This document shows, in pieces, positions 54,542 through 62,695 of a stretch of DNA of 64,000 nucleotides. Numbering within the stretch: position 1 is the first letter of the stretch; every line of letters starts with the position of its first letter. The stretch comes from Hominisplanchenecus murintestinalis (GTDB lineage: Bacteria; Bacillota; Clostridia; Lachnospirales; Lachnospiraceae). A program made the position numbers and the translations under genes. Location: contig SRZB01000005.1 of assembly GCA_004793585.1 (NCBI GenBank), positions 1 through 64,000 of the forward strand, written 5' to 3'. The notes beneath the pieces were generated by a model. That model made no database searches, was not told the DNA's origin, and worked only from the letters and a program-made list of their open reading frames with translations.

Positions 54542-56305
54542 ATGGAATTAGTAAGCCAGAAAATGCGTAAGCTGGCGCCGGAGCTGGACCCGCTGCGCAT
54601 TGGGACAGGGTGGCGCCTGGAGGATTTGGAGAAGCCTCAAGTATTGATAGAGAGCACCTTTGGCGACAGCCATCCGGGCAGCAGGCATCTGGATCTGTTG
54701 GTAAAGGAGGTGCGCAAAGGCGTAGAACAGGCGGGAGGATATGGAGCCAGGTATTTCTGCACTGATATCTGCGACGGGGAAAGCCAGGGGACGGACGGTA
54801 TCAATTATAGTCTGGCAAGCCGTGAGATGATTGCAAATATGATTGAAATCCACGCAAATGCCACGCCGTTCGATGCGGGAGTATATCTGGCAAGCTGCGA
54901 TAAAGGAATGCCGGGAAACCTGATGGGGCTGGCGAGGGTAAATATTCCTTCCGTCGTAGTTCCGGGCGGGACGATGAATGCGGGACCTGAAATGCTGACT
55001 TTGGAGCAGCTGGGGATGTACAGTGCGAGGCATCAGAGGGGGGAAATTAATGAGGAAAAGCTAAACTGGGCAAAATGTAATGCATGTCCGGGAAGCGGCG
55101 CCTGTTCTTTTATCGGAACGGCTTCTACGATGCAGATTATGGCAGAGGCTCTGGGGCTGGCGCTTCCGGGGAGCGCGCTAATGCCGGCTGAAAGCCCGGA
55201 TTTGCTCACTTATGCACGGCAGGCGGGGGAACTGGCCGTGAAACTGGCACAGACGCCGGGGATGCGCCCGGGGGATATCGTTACGATGGACAGTTTCGAA
55301 AATGCGATACTCGTCCATGCCGCGATTTCGGGAAGTACGAACTGCCTTCTCCATATCCCGGCAGTAGCGTATGAGTTTGGGCTGGAGATTACAGGGGATA
55401 CGTTTGACAGGCTTCACCGGAATGCCAGGTATCTGCTAAATATACGTCCCGCGGGGCACTGGCCGGCAGAGTGTTTCTATTACGCAGGCGGAGTTCCGGC
55501 GATTATGGAAGAAATTAAACAGCACCTTCATCTGGAGGCAAAGACGGTTACCGGGCGCACGCTGGGAGAAAACCTGGAAAGGCTGAGGAAAGATGGATTT
55601 TATGACAGGTGCGGAGAATGGCTTCAGAAATTTGGTGAGAGATACGGTGTTTCTATTAAAAAAGAGGACGTCATACGGCCTTATGAGAAAGCGATTGGTA
55701 CGGATGGAAGCATTGCCGTGCTGCGGGGAAACCTGGCTCCGGAGGGAGCGGTGATTAAGCATACGGCATGTCCGAGGGAAATGTTTCAGGCAGTTCTCCG
55801 GGCGAAACCATTTGACAGTGAGGAAGAATGCCTGGACGCAGTGCTTCACCATAAGGTTCAGAAAGGGGACGCGGTGTTTATCCGGTATGAAGGGCCGAAA
55901 GCCAGTGGAATGCCGGAGATGTTCTACACCTCGGAAGCAATCAGCAGTGATCAGGAGCTGGGAAAAAGTATTGCATTGATTACAGATGGAAGATTTTCAG
56001 GCGCGTCTACGGGTCCGGTTATCGGCCACTGCAGCCCGGAGGCTCTGGACGGAGGGCCGATTGCACTGGTGGAAGAGGACGATTTGATTGAAATAGATGT
56101 GTTTGGGAGAAAGCTGAATATCATTGGCATTCATGGAGAGCAGATGACGCCGGAAGAGGTGGAGAAGGTTCTGGAGGAACGGAGGAAGTGTTGGAGGCCA
56201 AGGGAGCCTAAGTATAAGAGCGGTGTGCTGCGCCTGTTCAGCGAACATGCAGCCAGTCCTATGAAGGGGGCATACCTGGAATTTGAAGAAAGGAATAGCA
56301 GATAA
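54542..56305 (+). CDS. IlvD/Edd-family dehydratase, probably for an aldonate
   Basis: This 587-residue Fe-S enzyme belongs to the dihydroxyacid/phosphogluconate/sugar-acid dehydratase family. It shows DICDGESQGTDGINYSLASRE, SCDKGMPGNLMG, CPGSGACSFIGTASTMQ and the C-terminal GRFSGASTGPVIGHCSPEA. The three Cys that hold the cluster are present. With a GntP permease before it, and an aldolase and KDG-type kinase after it but no gluconokinase, it most likely converts a free aldonate (such as gluconate) to the 2-keto-3-deoxy acid. Edd acting on 6-phosphogluconate or true IlvD are alternatives. The ATG at 54542 follows AAAGGAGAG. Confidence 0.85.
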   Translation: MELVSQKMRKLAPELDPLRIGTGWRLEDLEKPQVLIESTFGDSHPGSRHLDLLVKEVRKGVEQAGGYGARYFCTDICDGESQGTDGINYSLASREMIANMIEIHANATPFDAGVYLASCDKGMPGNLMGLARVNIPSVVVPGGTMNAGPEMLTLEQLGMYSARHQRGEINEEKLNWAKCNACPGSGACSFIGTASTMQIMAEALGLALPGSALMPAESPDLLTYARQAGELAVKLAQTPGMRPGDIVTMDSFENAILVHAAISGSTNCLLHIPAVAYEFGLEITGDTFDRLHRNARYLLNIRPAGHWPAECFYYAGGVPAIMEEIKQHLHLEAKTVTGRTLGENLERLRKDGFYDRCGEWLQKFGERYGVSIKKEDVIRPYEKAIGTDGSIAVLRGNLAPEGAVIKHTACPREMFQAVLRAKPFDSEEECLDAVLHHKVQKGDAVFIRYEGPKASGMPEMFYTSEAISSDQELGKSIALITDGRFSGASTGPVIGHCSPEALDGGPIALVEEDDLIEIDVFGRKLNIIGIHGEQMTPEEVEKVLEERRKCWRPREPKYKSGVLRLFSEHAASPMKGAYLEFEERNSR

Positions 56306-56306
56306 T

Positions 56307-56966
56307 ATGAGCCTATCAATAGCAGATAAAATAAGAGAATGGGGCGTTGTCCCGGTGGTTGTCCTGCAGCGGGCAAAGGACGCAGAACCCTTAGCAGAAG
56401 CGCTGTGCGACGGAGGGCTGCCCTGTGCGGAAATTACGTTCCGCACGGTGGCGGCGCAGGAGGGGATTCATATCATGGCAGAGAAGTTCCCGGATATGCT
56501 GGTGGGGGCGGGAACTGTGCTCTCCAGGCAGCAGGTGGACGCTGCAACAGGAGCGGGAGCGAAGTTTATCGTAAGCCCGGGGTTTGACGCGGAAGTCGTG
56601 GACTACTGCCTTGGGAGAGAAATCCCGGTATTTCCGGGCTGTGTTACGCCTTCCGAAGCAGCACAGGCGGTCAAAAGAGGGATGCAGGCAGTAAAGTTTT
56701 TCCCGGCGGAATCGTTTGGAGGGGCGGCGGCTATCAAGGCGTTGTCTGCACCTTATACGGGGTTACACTTTATTCCTACAGGCGGTATCGCGCCTGAGAA
56801 TTTGGAAAAGTATCTGGGATGCAGTTCGGTTATTGCCTGTGGAGGGAGCTGGATGGTGAAAGGAAACTTGATTGAAGAGGGAAAATTTGATGAAATCAAA
56901 CGGCTTGCCACCGAGGCAGTGAAGCTGGCAGCCAAAATCCGAGGAGCCAAAGGAGGAGAGCTATGA
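56307..56966 (+). CDS. eda: KDPG/KHG aldolase
   Basis: This 219-residue class I aldolase cleaves 2-keto-3-deoxy-6-phosphogluconate to pyruvate and glyceraldehyde-3-phosphate. The family pattern is clear: VPVVVLQRAKDAEPLAEAL, AEITFRT, VGAGTVLS, FIVSPGFD and the Schiff-base Lys in VKFFPAES. The ATG at 56307 lies one base after the stop of the dehydratase gene; a frame from 56283 would overlap that gene. It ends four bases inside the kinase gene, so the three enzymes are coupled. Confidence 0.92.
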   Translation: MSLSIADKIREWGVVPVVVLQRAKDAEPLAEALCDGGLPCAEITFRTVAAQEGIHIMAEKFPDMLVGAGTVLSRQQVDAATGAGAKFIVSPGFDAEVVDYCLGREIPVFPGCVTPSEAAQAVKRGMQAVKFFPAESFGGAAAIKALSAPYTGLHFIPTGGIAPENLEKYLGCSSVIACGGSWMVKGNLIEEGKFDEIKRLATEAVKLAAKIRGAKGGEL

Positions 56967-58060
56967 ATCTGGATGTAAGGCCTGCAGACGAGTGCAAATA
57001 TGATGCGGTATCTCTGGGAGAAGTTATGCTCCGTCTCGATCCGGGAGAGGGCAGAATCCGCACTGCCCGTTCCTTCCGCGTATGGGAAGGAGGCGGGGAG
57101 TATAACGTTATCCGGGGTCTGAGAAAATGCTTTGGGATGCGGACGGCTGTGCTTACAGCGCTTGCCGGAAATGAGGTGGGAATGCTGCTGGAGGACTTGA
57201 TGCTTCAAGGGGGCGTGGATACCTCGCTGATCCGTTGGATGGAAACAGATGGAATTGGGCGCGTCTGCCGGAATGGGCTGAATTTTACAGAGAGGGGATT
57301 TGGTATCCGCGGAGCGGTGGGATGTTCTGACAGGGCAAATACGGCGGTTTCTAAAGCAGTTCCCGGAGATTTCGATTTTGACTATATTTTTGGTAAACTG
57401 GGTGTGCGGTGGCTTCATACGGGAGGAATCTATGCGGCTTTGTCAGAGCAGTCTTGCGAAACGGTTTTGGCGGCGATTAAGACTGCAAAGAAGTATGGTA
57501 CAATCGTTTCCTATGATTTGAACTACCGTCCGTCTATGTGGAGCGCAATTGGCGGAAAGGCGAAGGCACAGGAGGTAAACAAAGAAATTGCAAAATATGT
57601 GGACGTCATGATAGGAAATGAAGAAGATTTCACCGCCTGTCTGGGATTTGAGATTGAAGGCAACGATGCCGAACTCAAAGCGTTGAACCTGGAGGGATAT
57701 AAAAAGATGATAAACCAGGCGGCAAAAACCTATCCCAATTTCAAGGCAGTAGCGACAACTCTCCGTGAGGTAAAGACCGCTACAGTCAACGACTGGAGCG
57801 CCATCTGCTGGGCAGACGGACAGATATACAAAGCGCGGGACTACAAAGGGCTGGAAATCATGGATCGCGTGGGCGGAGGAGATTCCTTTGCTTCGGGACT
57901 GATTTACGGGCTGCTGATGACGGGAGACGCGGAACAGGCGGTAAACTATGGCGCGGCGCACGGCGCGCTTGCCATGACTACGCCCGGCGATACGACGATG
58001 GCGGTAAAGAAAGAAGTGGAAGCTGTCATGGGCGGCGCGGGAGCCAGGGTGCAGCGGTAG
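56963..58060 (+). CDS. kdgK: PfkB-family sugar kinase, probably 2-keto-3-deoxygluconate kinase
   Basis: This 365-residue ribokinase-fold enzyme has the N-terminal VSLGEVMLRLDPG start and the C-terminal signature RVGGGDSFASGLIYGLL, including the catalytic Asp. KDG kinases share this pattern. In the operon it would phosphorylate 2-keto-3-deoxygluconate made by the dehydratase, supplying the aldolase. Its 5' end overlaps the aldolase gene by 4 bp, and GGAGGAG precedes the start. A remnant of the MITE end lies just after its stop. Confidence 0.88.
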   Translation: MNLDVRPADECKYDAVSLGEVMLRLDPGEGRIRTARSFRVWEGGGEYNVIRGLRKCFGMRTAVLTALAGNEVGMLLEDLMLQGGVDTSLIRWMETDGIGRVCRNGLNFTERGFGIRGAVGCSDRANTAVSKAVPGDFDFDYIFGKLGVRWLHTGGIYAALSEQSCETVLAAIKTAKKYGTIVSYDLNYRPSMWSAIGGKAKAQEVNKEIAKYVDVMIGNEEDFTACLGFEIEGNDAELKALNLEGYKKMINQAAKTYPNFKAVATTLREVKTATVNDWSAICWADGQIYKARDYKGLEIMDRVGGGDSFASGLIYGLLMTGDAEQAVNYGAAHGALAMTTPGDTTMAVKKEVEAVMGGAGARVQR

Positions 58061-58080
58061 AAAAGAAACCTCCGGGGAAG

Positions 58081-58103
58081 GAAGCCGAAGGCTGAACTGT
58101 TAC
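58081..58103 (+). mobile_element. MITE end remnant
   Basis: The 23 bases match exactly the right end of MITE copy 1 (14803-14825), down to the terminal GGCTGAACTGTTAC. No left end or target duplication is present, so this is a decayed or truncated copy. Confidence 0.65.
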
Positions 58104-58213
58104 CGGGAAATCAAAAAAGTTTAGATTCTATGTGGAAAAGAGTATGCTGATTGGGTATAATAGAAGCAGTCTAAGACAGCAGGAAAAAGAAACGGAAGAG
58201 AGGGGGCGCTTCT

Positions 58214-59923
58214 ATGGCAAGGACAATCAGTATCGGGCGGCAGGATTTTGAAAGGATGAGGACAAGGGACGTTTTCTATATAGATAAGACAAAATTTATC
58301 CGCGAGTGGTGGGAAGCGGAGGATGACGTGACGCTGATTGCCCGCCCGAGACGTTTCGGAAAGACGTTAAATATGAGTATGACGGAGCAGTTCTTCTCCG
58401 TGGATTACGCCGAGCGGGACGATTTGTTCGAGGGGCTTGCTGTATGGGAAGATGAAAAGTACAGGAAGCTGCAGGGGACGTATCCTGTACTTTTTATCAG
58501 CTTTGCGGATGTGAAGGAGACTTCTTTTGAACAGGCCCGGAAAAGAATCTGTATGATTATCGAGGAATTATACAATAAATATGACTTTCTTCTGGAGGGG
58601 AATGTTTTAAATGAAAAGGAGAAAAAGAACTTCGAGGAAGTGTCGAAGAATATGGAAAGCTCCACAGCGGCGGCATCCCTGAAAAATTTATCGGGTTATA
58701 TGAGTTCTTATTGTGGGGGGGAAAAGGTCATTATCCTCCTGGATGAATATGATACGCCCATGCAGGAAGCGTATGTAGGCGGATACTGGGAAGAGATGTC
58801 TGAGTTTATCCGGGGGCTTTTCAATTCTACGTTTAAAACGAATCCTTATCTGGAGCGTGCGCTTATGACGGGGATTACCCGGGTAAGTAAGGAGTCTATC
58901 TTTTCGGATTTGAATAATCTGAATGTGGTGACGACTACTTCGGATGAATACGCAGATAGCTTTGGGTTCACAGAAGAAGAAGTATTTTCAGCTCTGGAGG
59001 AGTATAGTTTGTCTGACAGGAAAGAGGAAGTAAAAAGTTGGTATGATGGGTTTACTTTTGGAACAACTACAGATATTTATAACCCTTGGTCGATCCTAAA
59101 TTATCTGGATAAGAAGAAACTGGCGGCATACTGGGCAAACACCAGCTCCAACAGCCTGGTGGGGAAACTAATCCGTGAAGGTGGAAAGGGTATCAAGAAG
59201 ATTTTTGAGGATTTGATACGGGGCGGGACTTTATGTGCAGAAATAGACGAGCAGATTGTTTACAGCCAGTTGGACAGCAGTGAACAGGCAATCTGGAGCC
59301 TCCTGCTTGCAACCGGGTATCTGAAAGTAAAGAAGTTTAACGCCCACATAACAGAGAATGGGGAGTGGAAGGAAGAATATGAGCTGGAATTGACCAATTT
59401 TGAAGTAAGGGGGATGTTCCGCAGCATAATCCGCGGGTGGTTTGGGAGCGTTTCTTCAGCGTACAATGATTTTATTAAGGCGCTGCTTCTCGGAGACATA
59501 TATGCGATGAATGATTACATGAATACGGTAGCTTCCGTGACGTTCAGCTCTTTTGATACAGGAAAAAACCCATCCCGGCAGGAGCCGGAAAGATTTTATC
59601 ATGGCTTTGTCCTCGGGCTGATGGTGGATATGGCCGGGCGCTATGTACTGACTTCAAACCGGGAAAGCGGGTTCGGGAGATATGATGTGATGCTGGAACC
59701 CTTGCGTGCAGAAGATGATGCGTTCATACTGGAATTTAAAGTACATCAGCCCGGAAAAGAAGAGAACCTTCAAGACACTGTGCAGGCGGCATTGAAACAG
59801 ATAGAAGAGAAAGATTATGCCGCAGCGCTGCGCGCAAAAGGAATCCCTCATGAGCGGATACGGAAATACGGGTTTGCGTTTCGGGGAAAAGAAGTACTGA
59901 TAGACGGAGAGCTTTCAGAATAA
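58214..59923 (+). CDS. AAA-ATPase-like/PD-(D/E)XK nuclease-like protein
   Basis: This 569-residue protein belongs to the AAA-ATPase-like family (pfam09820 type) with a C-terminal DUF1703 PD-(D/E)XK domain. The start shows FYIDKTKFIREWW and the altered Walker A ARPRRFGKTLNMSM; Walker B is VIILLDEYDTPM. The nuclease-like end has GRYDVMLEP and AFILEFKV, with the Asp, Glu and Lys of the fold. These proteins often occur in many copies in gut anaerobes and are suspected to act in DNA transactions or defence, but no function is proven. It sits alone, with a TATAAT -10 box 50-60 bp upstream. The DUF3788 remnant follows. Confidence 0.87.
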   Translation: MARTISIGRQDFERMRTRDVFYIDKTKFIREWWEAEDDVTLIARPRRFGKTLNMSMTEQFFSVDYAERDDLFEGLAVWEDEKYRKLQGTYPVLFISFADVKETSFEQARKRICMIIEELYNKYDFLLEGNVLNEKEKKNFEEVSKNMESSTAAASLKNLSGYMSSYCGGEKVIILLDEYDTPMQEAYVGGYWEEMSEFIRGLFNSTFKTNPYLERALMTGITRVSKESIFSDLNNLNVVTTTSDEYADSFGFTEEEVFSALEEYSLSDRKEEVKSWYDGFTFGTTTDIYNPWSILNYLDKKKLAAYWANTSSNSLVGKLIREGGKGIKKIFEDLIRGGTLCAEIDEQIVYSQLDSSEQAIWSLLLATGYLKVKKFNAHITENGEWKEEYELELTNFEVRGMFRSIIRGWFGSVSSAYNDFIKALLLGDIYAMNDYMNTVASVTFSSFDTGKNPSRQEPERFYHGFVLGLMVDMAGRYVLTSNRESGFGRYDVMLEPLRAEDDAFILEFKVHQPGKEENLQDTVQAALKQIEEKDYAAALRAKGIPHERIRKYGFAFRGKEVLIDGELSE

Positions 59924-59939
59924 AAACAAGACAGGCGGC

Positions 59940-60173
59940 AGAGCCTTATGCACAGTTTATCCAAGAGAAAATTACTTTGCCGTCATGGTTGTCATTGGCA
60001 AAAAGGAAAAAGAAGAGTTTGAGAGAGAGCTGTCCTCCTTTTGCGATGAAATACAGCAGATTTATCAAACAACCAAAGAAGGAAATGGGCAAAAGTGGTT
60101 AATGATAGAGATGGAGGACTATGACAAAAAGTATGATGATGTGAAGAAGATTCTGAGTATAAGGGCGTCTTGA
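59940..60173 (+). pseudogene. DUF3788 protein, C-terminal remnant
   Basis: The frame reads CTVYPRENYFAVMVVIGKKEKEEFE and continues to WLMIEMEDYDKKYDDVKKIL, the pattern of the C-terminal half of DUF3788 proteins (usual length about 140 residues). The frame stays open upstream into the AAA gene but no start or homologous N-terminal half is visible. The first half seems to have been lost. An ATG at 59985 could still give 62 residues, but it has no clear ribosome binding site. Confidence 0.55.
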
Positions 60174-60231
60174 AAATTGTATAGTCTCTCTGTAGCAGAT
60201 GTGGTCAGCTGTTGCATATGCGACGAAAAAT

Positions 60232-60290
60232 ACTCCTTTTTAGTAAGAAGTGCCATAGCTTTATTCTTGCTAAAAAGGAGTGATTTTTTA
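60232..60290. terminator. Strong bidirectional terminator
   Basis: ACTCCTTTTTAG-AAGAA (from 60232) pairs with TTCTT-CTAAAAAGGAGT (to 60281). T-runs lie beyond both arms. It separates the rightward chromosome genes from the leftward AT-rich operon. Confidence 0.85.
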
Positions 60291-60342
60291 TCAAAAGTAC
60301 AGACTATTTTGTACTGAAAAAATACTTTTATCATGTACGATG

Positions 60343-60843
60343 CTATTCTTTCCATGCTTCAGAAACATATATGATTTCAAAAGACGCTGCTGCGTCCACA
60401 TCTTCTTTGGGCAAACGAAGGATGGCATTTTCATAACATGCTGCCAGTCTCGTGGTTTCCTGAAGCGCGGTCAGTTTTATCTGAATCTGTCCTTTTAGAT
60501 TACCTTGCCCGTCTTTGACCAGCTTCACGGATTCTATGGCGCTCGCCTCGTCAATTCCTCTGCAAATTGTGAGAAAAAGCAAAGCTTCTTCTTTAAAATC
60601 TGTCTTAAGCATTTCCTCTGAATAATGTTTTTCTTTCATCGTTTTCACAAGCGATGAAACATCATCTCTGGATTGCAGGACAATACAGGGTTCTGTAATA
60701 AAATCAGTTTCAAATTTCTGTATCTCAATAAAATCACATATTCTTCCAGTTTCCGCAGAGCTCTTTTCACAGGCGCACAGAAAAAAGATACTGCCAATAA
60801 GAACTGCCACTCGATATATTTTTCGTAATTTTATTTTCCACAT
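60343..60843 (-). CDS. Putative lipoprotein of unknown function
   Basis: This 166-residue protein has a basic start, a hydrophobic stretch and the lipobox LCAC (Cys25), so it should be lipid-anchored outside the membrane. The mature part is mixed alpha/beta (SSLVKTMKEKHYSEEMLK, ALLFLTICRG) and I recognise no family. It is the last of three exported proteins encoded leftward with short gaps. The region is clearly more AT-rich than the rest of the window. Confidence 0.75.
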   Translation of the reverse strand: MWKIKLRKIYRVAVLIGSIFFLCACEKSSAETGRICDFIEIQKFETDFITEPCIVLQSRDDVSSLVKTMKEKHYSEEMLKTDFKEEALLFLTICRGIDEASAIESVKLVKDGQGNLKGQIQIKLTALQETTRLAACYENAILRLPKEDVDAAASFEIIYVSEAWKE

Positions 60844-60867
60844 AACTTTCGCCTTCCTTTCAGTTTA

Positions 60868-61533
60868 CTACGCATCATAATTTCTATCACTTACATGATT
60901 CAGTTCGATATATTCATAGTCTCCGAACAGTCGTCTGAAAACTTTTTCCTTTTCCGGCGTCACCTGGACAAAATCAATCACAATTTTGTTTCCCTGGTGA
61001 CTGAGTCCAATTCCCGCAATAGAAGATACTACTTCAAATTCCAGAGTATCGGTTCCCTGATACTCCGCATAGTACTTCTTATATTTCTTTTCGATATCAT
61101 CTTGAAAATCATGTAATTCATTTAGAGAATACGTTACCTTTTGAAACTCCACAGAAACATTCTGGACAATATCCTCGTCAAAATCAGAGATTTTAGATTC
61201 GTCTGTAACACAGACGATTAGCTTGCCCCCCTCAATATATGCGCCTCCATACCATTCCTCATAAATATTATCTGCATTTTCATCTCCAGTTCGCTTTGCC
61301 GCTTCACTAAAGGATTCTACGATCGTTCTGTTTTCAATCCTGCTGCATATTGCATTCAACTCTCCGCTATTGTCGGTGGTTTCCATCTTCGTATCTTCCG
61401 TTTCATGGTTTTGTGTACGGTATACTTCCTGAAGCCGTTCTCCGCCAGTATTATCTTCTTTATGATAGAGAAACAATATTCCTGTGATTACCAGAAAGGC
61501 ACCTATACCTATAGTATATTTGAAATTTTTCAT
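60868..61533 (-). CDS. Membrane-anchored protein of unknown function
   Basis: This 221-residue protein has one N-terminal membrane helix (about 6-24), an acidic linker and an extracytoplasmic alpha/beta domain with EEWYGGAYIEGGKLIVCVTDES and a helical FQDDIEKKYKKYY segment. I do not recognise it; the pattern of strand, helix and conserved-looking Gly resembles small secreted protease-inhibitor or trypsin-leader domains only loosely. The ATG at 61533 has CCAGGAGAAC at a good distance. A longer frame from 61716 runs into the gene upstream and has no site. It lies between the trigger-factor-like gene (86 bp) and the lipoprotein gene (24 bp). Confidence 0.7.
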   Translation of the reverse strand: MKNFKYTIGIGAFLVITGILFLYHKEDNTGGERLQEVYRTQNHETEDTKMETTDNSGELNAICSRIENRTIVESFSEAAKRTGDENADNIYEEWYGGAYIEGGKLIVCVTDESKISDFDEDIVQNVSVEFQKVTYSLNELHDFQDDIEKKYKKYYAEYQGTDTLEFEVVSSIAGIGLSHQGNKIVIDFVQVTPEKEKVFRRLFGDYEYIELNHVSDRNYDA

Positions 61534-61618
61534 AACTTTTCGTTCTCCTGGCATGTATTTAATAAATTTTTTTAGCGACATAAAAACAGTATTACAAATT
61601 TCATTCTTCTTTGTTGTT

Positions 61619-62401
61619 TTATTCCTTAATGAACATTTTATATACCTTATTTTCCAGGATTTGATATTGGATATATGTTTTTTCTTCCTCTGAATATTCA
61701 TCAAAATCCTTTTCAAAAACCCCGCTAAGCTCTTTAATATCCTCTTCTGTAACCTCCAGATTTTCTTCCTTTACAATAGCTCCCACAATTAAATAATTCT
61801 TTATCAGCTCCTCTCCTTCACGATAGCATTCTTCAAAAAACTCATCTTCTGTCATTTGCAGTTCTTCTGTAACATATCTTTCCAGCTCCATATCATAAAG
61901 ATACGCTTCTGTTTCATACGAATCCACTATTTCTACAGAGTATTCTGCTACACTTTCTTTGTCCAGTACAAACTTGCTCTCTTTTATCAGATAATCCATA
62001 GCTTTATTTCTTGCTGAAATGAATTCCTGATTTCTTTTTCCTGCGGTGAGTTCCTTTCTTACGCTTTCATAATATTCTTGAACAGAATTCATTTCCAATT
62101 CTTTCTTAACAAAATCTTCTGATATGCTTTTCTCGCCATAAATATCCAGCAATTCATCAATGCTTTCTTGTATTTCTTTTTTCGAGACGCTAACTTCAGG
62201 TAATTTTATCTGCAATCTATCATATTCTGCTATTCTTTTGATTTTACAATTTTCTATTTTCATATAATCTAGCATTTTTTGAATACGCACATCTATTTCC
62301 GGATATGATGCAATTTTGTTACTTGACATAAGAATAAGAATGCCTAAAGTGCCAATACATACAGTTAAATAGAGAATCAGTTTTTTGACTTTTTTTTTCA
62401 T
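61619..62401 (-). CDS. Membrane-anchored trigger-factor-like chaperone lacking the PPIase domain
   Basis: This 260-residue protein begins with a membrane or signal segment (about 6-24). YDRLQIKLPEVSVSKKEIQESIDELL resembles the stretch of trigger factor just before its PPIase domain. It is joined directly to a helical region resembling the trigger-factor C-terminal chaperone arm (SEDFVKKELEMNSVQEYYESVRKEL, then AMDYLIKESKFVLDKESVAEY, then LIVGAIVKEENLEVTEEDIKEL). The ribosome-binding tail and the FKBP-type PPIase domain are missing. It would act outside the cytoplasm as a holdase or foldase, perhaps for the two exported proteins encoded after it. It is first in the operon, with CAGGAG before the ATG. 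Confidence 0.65.
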   Translation of the reverse strand: MKKKVKKLILYLTVCIGTLGILILMSSNKIASYPEIDVRIQKMLDYMKIENCKIKRIAEYDRLQIKLPEVSVSKKEIQESIDELLDIYGEKSISEDFVKKELEMNSVQEYYESVRKELTAGKRNQEFISARNKAMDYLIKESKFVLDKESVAEYSVEIVDSYETEAYLYDMELERYVTEELQMTEDEFFEECYREGEELIKNYLIVGAIVKEENLEVTEEDIKELSGVFEKDFDEYSEEEKTYIQYQILENKVYKMFIKE

Positions 62402-62695
62402 ATACTAGTAGCTCCTGTACACGATTGTATTGATTTTTATATCGACTATATTTGCGTCACAAAAACTTGCGATTTAGTCTATATACTGGTTGTTTTTTAT
62501 ATTATATACAATATTCTGCAAAATGTCAACTATATGATCATAATTTTCATTATATCTATAAAATAATTATTTGTAATATATTTTAATTTATCAAGTGAAG
62601 GAAGTTCAGAAAAGTCTTGAGACTGCGGCGTAAAAACAAATTTGCAAAACCGGGGGTGTATAATTTAAATAAAAAAAGTAAGGAGAGATGTGCTT
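62402..62695. other. AT-rich divergent intergenic region
   Basis: This 294-bp stretch holds the leftward promoter of the three-gene operon (a TATAAA box near 62440 on the minus strand) and the rightward promoter of the surface protein (TATAAT at about 62659-62664, preceded by TG). The middle is very AT-rich with no other feature that I can see. Confidence 0.45.
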
